The translations under genes were made by a program, and so were the position numbers. 64,000 nt of DNA from Cephalotus follicularis (Eukaryota > Streptophyta > Magnoliopsida > Oxalidales > Cephalotaceae): the NCBI GenBank assembly GCA_001972305.1, contig BDDD01001355.1:160529-224528 (forward strand), written 5' to 3'. Under the pieces are notes generated by a model, which had not been told where the DNA came from, searched no databases, and was given only the letters and a program-made list of their open reading frames with translations. This document shows positions 9,541 through 21,640 of this stretch, piece after piece. Each line of letters begins with the position of its first letter. Position 1 is the stretch's first letter.

Positions 9541-12535
9541 TGTAACGACCCGTATTAATTTTGGATAAATTGATGTTTGGGCTTGGAGGAATTTTTTTTT
9601 CTTTTCTCCTTGGTTGTGTTGGTTTGGGCTTCTCCTTCTTGGTTAAGTGCTTGTTGGCTTTGGGCTTGGTGGAGGCCCAATGTTGGTAAGATGGGTTAAG
9701 AGATAAGAGAAGTGTTAGATGGCATTGGGATATGTACAAAGCTTGTTTAGGAAGCTTGTTAGTTGACTTCAGTAGATTTGATGTCCATCTATCACTTTGG
9801 AAGAAGCAGTTGGGAGAATGAGCTTTCATCTTTCATCTGAAGCTTTGAGCACTGTTTGAGGTTGGAACTTTCTTTCACCCGTCTACGCGTTTGGCAGGTA
9901 AGAGTTCTCCTCAGTTTGTTTTGGTGTGTCGCATGGTTGGTGCAGGCACGATCTTTGAGGCTGAGGAAGAGCTTCGCCTTGGTTTTCATGGTTGTTTGTG
10001 GTTCTTGCATAGCTTCAGAGATGTGGTTCATGGTAGTTAAGCGTTGTTGTGTGTTGGTCTTGCAGAGGAAGATCTAGGTACAGAGCCCGCGCAACAAGGA
10101 AGCTAGCTGAGAAAACTGTTGATACTAGTGAGTGGGATGTTCTTCTTTCTATCAATTGATAACTGAGAGTTTGTCGATTTTATACCCTTCCATGATATTA
10201 CCTTTGACTAGGATTTCTTCTCCTGTCATCTTGTTGATATTGCATGTGAATACTACTTGCCTGGGTTGAACTTGTTGTTTCCCCTCTCTGTTTAAGTATT
10301 CATGCTTTATTTGATATCATGTGTTGTTGTCCTTGGATACTGGTTACTGGGTGCTGGTTACTTGGTTACTTATGAGATTGCCGGCACGAGATGGTCTAAG
10401 TGGTGATACACTTACCTCTGAGCTGAGGTTCTCCTCTGTCTTTCTCGTCAAGGGTGGAGCTGAGCGGTGATTCACGGGCCCCTTGGACGATACTAACGCT
10501 ATGTGATTGCCGACGAGGTAGCACCTCGATCGAGGTTCACCTGGTGTAGTGCTGAGCTCATGATTGCCGATGGGGGTGGGCTTACGTAGCCCCTCGTTCG
10601 ATGTTCATGTGGTGAGGTGCGCTAACGTATGATTACCGGGGGAGGAGTGCTTGCGTAGCCCTTCTACCGATGTTCATGCGGTGCTCTGGAAGTGGGTATC
10701 TATATTGAGTATATGAGGGATGTGTTCAATCCTGTAGCCCATGACCGCGTTGATAGAACGTCAACGGAGTTTGTTAACTATGCTGCCGAGGTGGTTCCGG
10801 CTATGGAAGTGTGTGAGTCGATTGTGCATGTGCGTGTGTGGAATGTGCTTGTGATTGATATAGTACCAGTAGTCCTCTTGAGAATTGTTGATCCTTAGAG
10901 TTGATCTTTTGTTGATCCTTGTCCTGTTCTTATATATATAAACTGTTTATCTTCTTTCCTTGAGGTCAGTCATTGAGTTGGTAGCTCTGACGTCTCCTCG
11001 GACTTTTCTTTGTTATCGATATCCTTATATACTTTCACCTCTGCCTTGTTTCGTTGAGTAGGGGAGATGGGTTGTTCTCGGCCCAGTTGGGGCAGGGCAC
11101 GTTCACCATGACTCGTGGCACCCCGGTGGAAGTGGGTCGCCCAGGATATTCCTTGATCTTACTCACTAGTCAGTTGGACTAATCCCCTCTCAGTTTTGTG
11201 TGCAGAGGGAGTGGGGCAGCAGTGTTCTTGAGATCCACTAAGGACAACTTGTAAAGAGAGGTAGACGCCGGACGCAGTAGCTTAGGACGACTTCTCGGCC
11301 ACGAGCACCTTCATGCATTTGGGGACATTCATGGGGTTTTTTGTATAGATTTTGTTGATATCTATGTCTTGTAAAACCTTTTTGTAAACTTGTGTAAAAC
11401 TCTTGGATGTTGGGCGTCCTCGGCAGTTTGCCCGGGACAGTGTATATAATTCATTCTTTTGTTTTATATACCTTGTTGTTTGTGCTGTTCTCTCAGCCCT
11501 GGCGTTGTTTTTGCTAAGTGTTGGGCGTGCAGGGACGACGTGTGAGTGCGGGGGTTGTGGGACCCTGGGTAGGGTAGCAAGTCTTCCAAGTCCTGGCCTT
11601 GGTGAAACTGTAGTTTTTCTCCTCGGGTCTGTTGTGTGTGGCACCTCTGCTGAGATGCCGGGGGAAGGGGTGGTTTGATCACGGTTGGTCAAACCTTAGG
11701 TTGACCTTGCAGCTCGGGTTGGTTGACCTTAAGTTGAGGTCTGGTGGCGTCCCCGGGCGTTAGGTGGAGGTAAGTAGTTTTCCTTAGTTTTGCCTGACTT
11801 CCCGACCCCGAACCAGCTCGGTCCCTGGAGATGTTTTGGTGGGTGAGATCCCCTGGGCGCCTGACCGGGGTGAGATGTTATCTCCTTAGTGTAGTTCGAG
11901 CATTGGTGGGACCTCGGGTGGTTGTTCCATGCACTTGGCGTTTGTCCCCGGGCCCTTGTGTTGATCCCAGGCTTAGCTTTTGTTAAGAGTTGTCGTCCAA
12001 TGAGGACATGTCCGAGGATGGTTTATCCTGGGAAGGCATGTCTTAGGATGGGGCGTAGGCCTGGCTTGTGCCATGTTGTGATGTGTTGGCATCCCTGCCC
12101 GGGACCCCAGGCAAGACGTAGTATTGCGTTCTCTGCCCTGGCTCCCTTCCTTGGCATGTTCCCTTTAGTGGAACGGTGCGTTTGGGCAGTGGGTGTGGTG
12201 CACGTTCCCTTTAGTTAAATGGTGCGTTTTCTAAGTGGGTGTTGTGCGCATTTCTTTTAGTTAAACGGTGAGTTTTGAGGAACAGTTTTAGTAGGGGTTC
12301 TGTTTACGGTTTTACGCTTCCTTCTTTCTTCCTTCCTGCTCGAGCATTTCTTGTTTTTATGCCCTGGGAGCGTTTGGCCTGGGGAGCGCGGCTCTCCCCG
12401 TGCATTTTTAACGCCTGCCCTGGCCTTAGCGTTAGTCTTTGTTGTTGATGGGTTTTGGTTAGGGATCCAGGTGAGGGATTCTTCCACCTGGCACGGCCGT
12501 CCTCGGGCGGGGGTGCTCGGGAACAGGGCGTGTCA
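9541..12535 (+). mobile_element. Solo LTR B1 (Gypsy type), TSD AACTC
   Basis: 2995 bp with TG..CA ends (TGTAACGACC to GGCGTGTCA) and a perfect 5-bp target duplication, AACTC, at 9536-9540 and 12536-12540. No gag or pol is inside, so it is a solo LTR left by recombination. It shares with B2 the block around 11161-11207 (matching 52895-52940), the same size and a similar 3' end, so both belong to one family. Orientation is taken from that block. Small ORFs inside are not protein-like. The 3' half is GC-richer than the surroundings. Confidence 0.88.
10375..10690 (+). repeat. Degenerate tandem repeat in B1
   Basis: Three to four imperfect units of about 60-70 bp, each starting with a GATTGCCG-like phrase (10378, 10506, 10563, 10630) and ending near GTTCAC/GTTCATGYGGTG. 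B2 carries a different tandem repeat at 52340-52520. Confidence 0.65.
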
Positions 12536-12540
12536 AACTC

Positions 12541-14174
12541 AAAGTAGAAACCTTAAACAATAATCAGTTTAAACATTCTTTATAAATTACCTCAGAAATT
12601 TTCGTATAAACCAAAACCCATAACTTTCAGAACATAAAGCGTATCTTTCCAAAACATAAAGCATACATTTCAAAACATAAAGTTCCATACTGAGCATCAT
12701 AACATATCACATATCTGAACACATATAAGCAAGGTATTCACGACGTCCACATGCCAAATAGAAATGACGTGTACGGCACTACACAATGAATTCTCATAAC
12801 ATAAAATATTACATATTTCTAGGATCAATCCATACGCCTCTATCACAAATCCTCCACATAGGATATCATAACATAGAAAGACATCGTAAACTAATCAAAC
12901 CGCCATGGAAAGTGTCATGCTTCCGTGCCAAAGGACATGCCTATGGTACGCCCCATAGGTGGGTACAAAAAGCTCAGTACTTCACCATTTCAAAACATTG
13001 ATTTAATCATAATTAATTTGAAAACATGTATAGAAAGGTTTTCTGAACATATCCAAAAATGATTGTTATCAAACGATATAACTTCACATTGCACATAATT
13101 TCATAATCATAAATCAACTCATTTATTTTCACAATAAAGGAGATGATTGCATAACATTTCGTAAACAAATCATAGCTGGATTTATAAAGCCAGAAATATT
13201 CACTTTCATAAAAATATCAATGCTGACTTTATTTCGAAACATATCAAAATCCGAAGTATAACGGAGTTCATAAAACCCAAGGAATAAAACAAAGAAGGAA
13301 GTATTCGTACAATATCCATTAAAAACCAAAACTGAATTTATTTCAATCAAATCAGATGTCCAAGAAGAGAATTATCCGTATCTTATGCGATCACAGAAAT
13401 AACTTACGAATTGACCGATAATTTCTAAACTGCCCCTCGGTAGCACAATATATCTATAAGATACAAAATCATTCATATAAGGACTTGAAATGAACTGCGG
13501 ACATAAATCAGAATTATAACGGTATTTAAAACAGACCTTGATTCAAAAGAAGAACAAATGGCTAAGGAAATTTGAAAGCAGAAATTCATTGGACACACCA
13601 GTCGACTGGAATAGGACTCCAGTCGACTGTTCAAAGCTTGGAAATCGACTGCACAACATAGCTAGCCGATTATTCAAGCAGAACTGTAGCCAGTCGACTA
13701 TGATAGGGGTCTAGTCGACTGTGCAAGACATAACAGCCGACTGAACGATAGGGCAACTGACTACTCAAAGCAAAACAACTGACTGTTCAATAAGTCAGTC
13801 GACTGTTCTGGGCGACAGAAAACAAAAATCTAACAGTCATATGAAATTTTCTGTCAAAAACCTGGATGTCACATTATTAGAGGATCACAACCATTTAAAT
13901 AAGCATTTATGCAGTGTCTAAACTGTGAAGAGAACACAGAATTAACATGGAGTATGTAGACAGTGGCTATGCTAAAAGTGTGTGATGAGTTCAAAACCAT
14001 AGCATACATATACACATAACCAGTTTATTGTCCGAAATGCCAACTACCAGATATCAAAACCAGATTACTACCTATACAAGATGCCTAAAGGCTTGCTAAC
14101 AGGCTCAGAAACAATGACAGAGCATTGAGTGGCAGGAATCAAAAACAAAACTCTAACAACCTATATACACATAC
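12541..14174 (-). repeat. Gypsy A' 5' LTR, piece 2
   Basis: Continues the A' LTR after B1; aligns with about 41980-43500 of Gypsy-A, including phrases around CATACGCCTCTATCACA. It contains a word array and ends at the CATAC target duplicate (14170-14174) of Gypsy-F. Confidence 0.85.
13599..13805. repeat. 21-bp-phased word array in Gypsy A' LTR
   Basis: Word starts: 13599, 13620, 13642, 13663, 13691, 13712, 13734, 13754, 13776, 13796. Steps are 20-22 bp with one 28-bp step, the same step that Gypsy-A shows at the corresponding place. Words range from perfect CAGTCGACTG to decayed forms such as CAACTGACTG. Confidence 0.9.
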
Positions 14175-14505
14175 TGTCACACCCCGTTATTTCCATTCAC
14201 GTATAATGGACAAGCATATGTGGTGATATCAGAAATAAGCATAAATAATATTCCAGCATAACTCATAAATAAAAATTTTTGCGGAAGCATTCGATAAGCC
14301 GAAATATAAATAAAAGCTGTCCGCACGCATCCCATACTACGTGCGGGTAAAACCAACAATTATCCTTACAAAAGGAATACAAAATAACACGGGCTGTGAT
14401 CCGTTCGATACAATACAATACATCATCAACATTAAAATAACAACCTTAAAATAACAATAGAAGCTCTCCTAGCTTCAGCAGCAATATCCGAGGTCTTCGT
14501 TTAAT

Positions 14506-14547
14506 CTGAAATTGTAGGGGGTTAGCCGTTGTCCTCACTTGGCTAAG
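14506..14547 (-). promoter_or_regulatory. Conserved branch-point/3'-splice-site-like block in Gypsy-F 3' LTR
   Basis: Minus strand: CTTAGCCAAGTGAGGACAAC, then GGCTAACCCCCTACAATTTCAG. It has CTAAC followed by a pyrimidine-leaning stretch and CAG. The same block is at 21986-22027 (F 5' LTR), 58722-58764 (G), 30590-30640 (E, plus), 11161-11207 (B1, plus), 52895-52940 (B2, plus), 35803-35850 (C', minus) and 54410-54460 (C, minus). Function is inferred only. Confidence 0.5.
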
Positions 14548-15529
14548 TAAGGAAGATAATGCATGATAAGGAATATATGAATGCAACATGTATGGCATTT
14601 ATATATTAAAATAACATTTAAATGTGCCAATATATAAGCAATCATACCAAGTGGCCATAAACAATCCATATGCAAGAATACCGCACAAGGGTACAATCAA
14701 TTCATCCATCAATTGGGTGTCACATGTCGCTAACTCCTAGCACCAACTGTGCACCACCTATCTATCACCCTACGCTCCGAAGATGATAAATTAGGTAACA
14801 TTTACTACCGACATTGGCGGGCAGTTTAACAATCAAGCTCTGCATTGCAGGCAGTTTTGGTGTGTACTCTAGCCAACTCCTGGCACATAGGACCACCTCC
14901 GTTAGCCAGTGACATCTGCCATCAGTCGACTAATCGGCAATAACATAGACAATCAATTCAATCAATTCAGTCAATAATAATATCACATATATGTATAACA
15001 TGCAATATAAAAATTGTTTGCTTTAGAAACATATAACAAGTCATTTAACGTACATCTCTTCGGAGGAAAACGATCTCATTTCAATAGTGGTTTCTAGTTT
15101 GGGAAACAAAACAGTAGGTGCCTCTCATATAGGAGGAAAATCAGTAGTTCATTTGGCAATAATCATTCATTTGAAAGTGATAGTTAATATCATAAATTGG
15201 GTACGTAGCCTGTAGTTGGTTTCAATCATTGAAATACAAGTGGTAGTGGTGTTAGAAGACACCAAAACAGTTTATACTAATATGACAGTAGCATATTCAG
15301 TAACAATATCATAAATCAGTAGTTCTTGCAATAATAGTTTCATTTGAAAATGGTGTTTAAAACCATGAATTGTGCATATAGCACCTAGTTCGTTTGATCG
15401 TTGCAATACAAGTAGTAGCGATGTTAAATAACATCAAACAGTATATACTATATGGTGGTAGCATATACAATTCAATAACAGTACCAAACAGTAGCAATTC
15501 AATCAATGTTATGCAATTCCTACCCAGAA

Positions 15530-15642
15530 CAGTCGGCTGCCCTCAAGATTAGCCGACTGTTTGGGTTGTGTAGTCGACTGCTTGGGCTTGGCAGTCGACT
15601 GAAAGGGTTGAGTAGTCGACTGTAATTGTTGACAGTCGACAG
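15530..15642. repeat. 21-bp-phased word array 1 in Gypsy-F 3' LTR
   Basis: Word starts: 15530, 15550, 15571, 15592, 15613, 15633; steps 20-21 bp. Mostly CAGTCGACTG or TAGTCGACTG. The array is missing from the F 5' LTR because of a deletion there. Confidence 0.9.
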
Positions 15643-16662
15643 CCTCTGCCAAGAAAATGCAGGCAGTGGCATGTCATGCAATGCAATTTCGATTTTTAAT
15701 CAATTTCAATACATGTAGCATGTAGAAAATAGACATACACAATATGCATACTATATCTTCCATAACATATCATTACCCCTACCTCAAATTGCTATCCCAA
15801 GATCAATTGAGTTTGATCTTTCTCTTTGAGTTTCAAGCCTTCACCAACAATCTTTCAATCCAGCAAGTTCAATCTATGTATGCATGTTTATGGACTCATG
15901 CATTAGTACCAGTAGGTTTCAGTAGCTACTTATAACAATTACAATTCCAACAATAGCTTTAATCATCAAGTTCCCCAAGTCTTAACTTCCATTTAACAAT
16001 TTCCTTTGAACTATATGTCAACTATTATTCAATCTCGAATTCATTGATCTTAAGTGTGTTGACAGAAGATGCATTTACATTTAAGAACTAGTAAACATAT
16101 ATCCCAACATTAACAACAACTATAATCCATTCTAGAGGCTATAGTCACCATTTATACTTGAACCATTTATCATCTTCTATTCCAATTCTAAGAGTTGTTG
16201 ATTCTGATCCATTAACAGGAGATATTAACATTCCTAGTCACATTATCATCATAACAACAGAGAATTCGGATTGAGAACTTACCAAGAGACCAAAGCTTCA
16301 AGGTTTCTTCTTGGAGCTCTCTATAATTCCTCCAATGCAAGCTCCAATAATTTCTCTCTTCACTCAATGTTTTCTAACACTCATCTCACAATTCAACAGC
16401 TAATATAATGTCAAAATCTCTTTTGAATTCGTCAGATTCCTTCTCCAAGTCACATGCACTCACTTTTCTCTCTTTTCTTTCCATCACATGCATCCCTCTC
16501 TTCACTTTTCTCTCATTAATTATCAATTTGCAGGTTGTAGGTTTGCAGAGAACATGAAAACATTCACTTTTGCATGTTCTGGCAGGTGGTGAAACGCATG
16601 TGCCTTCTACCCACCTGTCATTCTTGTCTCTGCACATGCCAGGAATCTGTCCTGGGCAATTC

Positions 16663-16742
16663 CAGTCGACTGGATATAGTAGGCAGTCGACTGCCTTCAA
16701 CACGTAGCAAACAGTCGACTGTTGCCCTGTGACAGTCGGCTG
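16663..16742. repeat. Word array 2 in Gypsy-F 3' LTR
   Basis: Word starts: 16663, 16684, 16712, 16733; steps 21, 28, 21 bp. The same cluster is at 22827-22906 in the other LTR. Confidence 0.88.
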
Positions 16743-16914
16743 TTTGGGCTAGTTTAGGGCTTCTTAACTTTGATACTTCACCAAAAGTACATCCATTCAT
16801 CCCAAGCATTTACCAATCATAGAAATTAGTATAATTGAACAATTAACTCAACTAAAATGTATATTTAATTTCAACATTGGATCAATATACATTAATTGAG
16901 TTGCGGTTATTACA

Positions 16915-16931
16915 TTCCCCCCTCCTTAAAG
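16915..16931 (-). other. Gypsy-F polypurine tract
   Basis: Minus strand CTTTAAGGAGGGGGGAA directly next to the 3' LTR. Confidence 0.8.
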
Positions 16932-16960
16932 AAAATTCGTCCTTGAATTTGGCCCTTACA

Positions 16961-17872
16961 TTACATTCCGAATAAGTGGGGAAATGTTTCCTTCATTTCA
17001 TCCTCACGCTCCCACGTAGCTTCCTCAGCTCCGTGAAAACGCCACAACACTTTGACCATAGGGATGGTCTTGTTCCTCAGAACCTTTTCCATTCGATCAA
17101 CAATCCTTGTCGGCCTTTCTTCATAAGTCAACCTCGGGCTAATGAATCCAGGGTCGTAGCTCAAAATGTGAGATGGGTCGGGTATGTATTTCCGTAACAT
17201 GGAAACATAAAATACATTATGCACGTCCGACAAGCAAGGCGGTAGTGCAATCTGATATGCTACCTCCCCCACTCTCTCCAGTATCTCGTAAGGTCCAATA
17301 TACCTTGGAGCCAACTTCCCTTTAAGGCCAAATCGGTGTATCCCTTTCGAAGGCGAAATCTTCAAGAAAACATGATCTCCCTTTTCAAATTCTAGCTTCC
17401 TTCTCTTGCTATCGGCATAACTCTTCTGTCGACTCTGTGCAGCTAGCAATCTCTTCTTGATCATCTTTACTTTATCAGTGGTCTCTTGTACCAAGTCCGG
17501 TCCAAGCACTTGCCTCTCACCTACCTCATCCCAGCAAATAGGTGATCTGCATTTCCTTCCGTACAAAGCTTCATACGGAGCCATTCCAATGCTGGTGTGA
17601 AAACTGTTGTTGTAGGAGAATTCAATCAATGCTAGATGATCCTCCCAACTCCCAGCAAAATCAATCATACAAGCCCGTAACATATCCTCCAGAGTCTGGA
17701 TAGTCCGCTCGGACTGTCCGTCAGTCTGTGGATGAAATGCAGTGCTGAAATTCAAGGTTGTTCCCATGGCTGTTTGGAACTTCTTCCATAACCTTGAAGT
17801 AAATCTAGCATCACGGTCGCAGACAATACTGACCGGCACTCCATGCAATCTCACTATCTCCCGAATATACAA
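16961..17872 (-). pseudogene. Gypsy-F integrase C-terminal half and chromodomain
   Basis: 303 codons continuing the integrase after a stop at about 17885. [16 protein letters not shown] gives the second catalytic Asp, and [20 protein letters not shown] gives the catalytic Glu. A basic linker follows, then the region [18 protein letters not shown]. The last 50 residues are a chromodomain-like module: [20 protein letters not shown], then [15 protein letters not shown]. Such modules steer chromovirus insertion toward heterochromatin. Confidence 0.9.
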
Positions 17873-19630
17873 TCGAGCAAACTTCTAGATAGAATAAGTC
17901 ATGTTCATCGGAAGAAAGTGTGCAGACTTAGTAAGTCTGTCCACAACAACCCACACTGCTTCATGCTGATTCCGTGACCTCGGTAATCCTGACACAAAGT
18001 CCATGGTCACGTGCTCCCATTTCCATTCCACCACTGGTAGCGATTGTAGCAGTCCCGCAGGTTTCTGATGTTCAGCCTTCACTCTCTGACAGGTCAAACA
18101 TCTTGCCACATATTCAGCAATTTCTTTCTTCATGCCGCTCCACCAGTAATTCTTCTTCAAGTCGTGCCACATCTTGGAACTCCCTGGGTGAACATTGTAT
18201 CTTGATTTGTGAGCTTGTTGCAATAGCTCACTCTTGATACTCTCATCATCCGGAACACATATCCTCCCCCGGAACCTCAGTATGCCATCTGTATGAATGG
18301 AGAACTCAGAATCATCGTATAGTTTCTCGCGAATACTCCACAAATCAGCATCACTATACTGAGCAGTCAGAATACGCTCGAGGAGTTTCGGTTGTGCTCT
18401 CATACTTTCCACTATAATTCCTCGGGAAACCATGAACGGATTCCATCTCTGAAATTCCTCCAATAGCTTCCACTGTGAAACTATTGCCCCAGCAATCATC
18501 GCCTTGCGACTCAGCGCATCAGCCACTATATTTGCCTTTCCCGGGTGGTATTGAATATTGCAGTCATAGTCATTGAAGAATTCCACCCATCGCCTCTGTC
18601 TCATGTTGAGCTCCTTCTGGGAAAACAAATATTTCAAGCTTTTATGATCAGTGAAGATTTCAAACTGAGCAACATAGAGGTAGTGCCTCCATTTCTGTAA
18701 AGCAAACACTATGGCTGCCAACTCAAGGTCGTGTACGGGATAATTTTCCTCGTACAGCTTCAACTTCCTCGATGCGTATGCAATTACCCTACCATGTTGC
18801 ATCATAACGCATCCGAATCCTTTCCCAGAAGCATCAGTATAGACAGTAAAACCCTCATTACCCTCCAGTAATGCTAACACTGGAGCCGAAATCAACCGAC
18901 TCTTCAACTCTTGGAAACTCGCTTTACAGGAATCATCCCACACAAAACAGGATTTCTTCTGAGTCAACTGTGTCAGTGGTGTAGCAAGTTTCGAGAACTC
19001 CTTGATGAATCTTCGGTAGTAGCCAGCCAAACCCAAGAAACTACGAACCTCTGTCACGTTCTTTGGTTGGGGCCAATCAACAATGCTTTCAATCTTCGAA
19101 GGATCCACTGACAATCCTTCACTCGACACTATGTGACCTAAGAAAGTCACATGATCCAGCCAAAATTCACACTTGCTGAATTTGGCATACAACTGTTCTT
19201 TCCGTAGTGTCTGCAGTACAATTCTCAAGTGCTGCTTGTGTTCCTCAATGCTCTTTGAGTAGATCAGGATGTCATCTAAGAATATAACGACAAACTGGTC
19301 CAGGTAAGGTTGGAACACTCCGTTCATCAAACACATAAAGGCTGCAGGAGCATTAGTCAAACCAAATGGCAGTATAAGAAATTCGTAATGCCCATATCTG
19401 GTTCGAAATGCGGTTTTCTCCACATCACCTTCTCTGATCCTCAACTGATGGTAACCTGTTCTTAGGTCAAGTTTGGAGTATACAGTTGAGCCTTGCAATT
19501 GGTTGAACAACTCCTCAATATGTGGTAGAGGATACTTGTTCTTTACCGTCACTTGATTCAGCAGCCTGTAGTCAATGCACATCGCATCGATCCATCTTTC
19601 TTCTTCACAAACAGAACTGGTGCGTCCCAC
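17873..19630 (-). pseudogene. Gypsy-F RT, RNase H and integrase N-terminal part
   Basis: About 580 codons. RT palm motifs are [15 protein letters not shown] and [13 protein letters not shown] (active site FLDD in place of YxDD, common in chromoviruses). RNase H follows with [33 protein letters not shown] and [11 protein letters not shown]. Integrase begins with the zinc region ([13 protein letters not shown], then [11 protein letters not shown]) and the first catalytic Asp in [17 protein letters not shown] after NMTYSI (near 17885) cuts the integrase core from the downstream ORF. The N-terminus starts inside a frameshift near 19560-19630. Confidence 0.92.
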
Positions 19631-20982
19631 GGTGATACACTCGGTCTGATAAACCCTTTGTCAAGGTAATCTTGCAGTTGAACTTTCAACTCTTTCAGCT
19701 CAGCAGGAGCCATTCGGTATGGTGCTCTAGATATAGGAGCAGTTCCAGGCAATAGCTCAATACTGAACTCCACATCTCTCTCCGGTGGCAACGAAGTGAG
19801 TTCATCTGGAAACACATCAGGAAATTCACATACAACAGGCACTTGTTCAATGTTAGGTGTACCTTTCGTATGATCAATCACGTACGCCAAGTAACCTTCG
19901 CATCCTTGCTTGAGATATTTTTGTGCTCGTGTATATGAAATGATCGGAGCAGTAACATTCTTCTCCCTGATAAACTTGCACTCAGTCCCATCTTGTAAAT
20001 ATAATGTCATCATCTTGTTGTAGCAATCAACACAAGCATGATGAGTATACAGCCAATCCATCCCCAATATTACATCAAAATCTCGGATAGGTAACACTAT
20101 CAAGTCAACAGATAGTTCAATCCCAGCTATCACGATTTCACAATCTTTCATAACAATATCAGATAAAAGACAAGTACCCGCAGGAGTACTCACTTCCAAA
20201 ACATATGATAGTCTAGAAGTAATACCATGCAAATTGCAAGCAAATTCAGATGCAATGAATGAATGCGTCGCACCAGGGTCAATCAATACATGAGCTAATA
20301 TGCCAGATATATAGATAGTACCTCCCACAACAGTAGTAGATTCTGGCACATCGTCTTTAGATAAGGTATAGACCCTACCTTTCATAATTCCTTTTCCGGT
20401 GTCTCTCCGCGGTTGAGCCGCCGCAATACAACCACTCGCGCCAGCACTTCCCTGTTGGCCGCGTGTATGATCTCTCATCATTGGGCAACCATCCATCATA
20501 TGTTCTTGCGAACCACACCTTAGGCATTGCCCCATCTTCTTCCAACATTCACTCTCATTGTGGTTCTGACGTCCGCAGAAACTACATCCTTCAGCGTTCT
20601 CTTGGCCACTTCGGTTAGGAGTTCTTGATCGGAAATTGTTGCGTCGAAAACCTCCTTGATACTTATTTCCAGACTTTGCGAAACCAGTAGGATTGTTGCT
20701 ACCCTGCCTTTGTGACTGTGCTGGTCTCGATTGAGTACGAGACCGCTCTATCCTTCTGTCATTTGCATCAGACTCCAGAATCCTAGCTCTCTCAGCAATA
20801 TCTACAAAAGATGTTAGTTGCAACAGTAATAACTTAGATCGGATATCTGGATGAAGGCCTTTCAGGAACCTTCGGATCTTTCTGGGTTCACCCTCTACGA
20901 GATAGGGCGTGTGCCGAGCTAACTCCACAAAACGGGTATGGTACTTAGCTACCGTCATATCACCTTGACGTAGCTCCATCAA
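19558..20982 (-). pseudogene. Gypsy-F gag C-terminal part, protease and RT start
   Basis: 474 codons. The capsid part is MELRQGDMTVAKYHTRFVEL. Two zinc knuckles are CSFCGRQNHNESEC and CLRCGSQEHMMDGC, near residues 133-170. The protease active site is LIDPGATHSF (DPG instead of DTG, also seen in Gypsy-G), with DVILGMDWL downstream. RT starts at PISRAPYRMAPAELKELK and is lost at KKDGSMR by a one-base shift; the next residues of the motif (CIDYR) are in the overlapping ORF. Confidence 0.9.
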
Positions 20983-21534
20983 TTCTGTCTCTCTCCTGTC
21001 TCACTCCATCTGTGGAACATAAGCTGCAGAAAACTCTGATTGAAATCAGTCCCAAGTTCTGTCCAGATTTTGAGATTCCCACTTTGCTTCAACCATTTCC
21101 CACCAATGAGTAGCTTCACCCCATAGGCGGTACACAGCAAAGGTAATCTTCTGTTCATCGGTACATCTCAAGGCGTCAAATATCCTCTCCATGTCTTTCA
21201 TCCATCGCTCAGTGACATTGGCATCCAACTCTCCCAGGAATGTAGGAGGATTCTGCCTCATGAACCACTCCAGGTCTCTGCCAAAATCACCAACATGATT
21301 GACTTCTGGAACACACTGTCGGGCTTGGGTAGCCTCATACATCTGTCTCATCTGTTCCATGTGTGCAGCATTGGCTTGGATCTGCTGTTGGAAGAGATCT
21401 GCCATGCGCTCGAAGTTACTCCTCTCATCGTGTACTGGAGGGACATTCACTTCCGGGGCATTTCCGTGAACAGGCAGGGCATCGTTCCCCTCGTCAGCTC
21501 TATGCCTTCCACGTCTGCCTCTCCTTCGATCCAT
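20983..21534 (-). pseudogene. Gypsy-F gag N-terminal part
   Basis: 162 codons starting MDRRRGRRGRHRADEG, the first ATG after the 5' LTR. It contains the gag phrases FLGELDANVTERWMKDMERI and WGEATHWWEMVEAKWE. A stop near 21045 and a shift before 20982 separate it from the remaining gag. Confidence 0.88.
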
Positions 21535-21624
21535 TCTGCTTCCCTATATGGAATGGCAAAATCATTAGGAAACATTTCACTCAATTTCCGAGAAACTTAT
21601 CCCAGCTTAGCATATATGGAATAT

Positions 21625-21636
21625 GCTCTGATACCA
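21625..21636 (-). other. Gypsy-F primer binding site (initiator tRNA-Met)
   Basis: Minus strand TGGTATCAGAGC, four bases inside the 5' LTR at 21641. Confidence 0.9.
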
Positions 21637-21640
21637 TGCT

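Larger units (their letters stand above)
14175..16914 (-). repeat. Gypsy-F 3' LTR (full length)
   Basis: 2740 bp. It holds two word clusters (15530-15642 and 16663-16742) and the splice-acceptor-like block at 14506-14547. Followed by a polypurine tract. Confidence 0.92.

Noticed and set aside
11282..11692. 136-codon ORF in solo LTR B1
   Set aside because: Low-complexity, proline/arginine-rich translation in a GC-rich LTR segment; no known domain and no matching ORF in the related B2.
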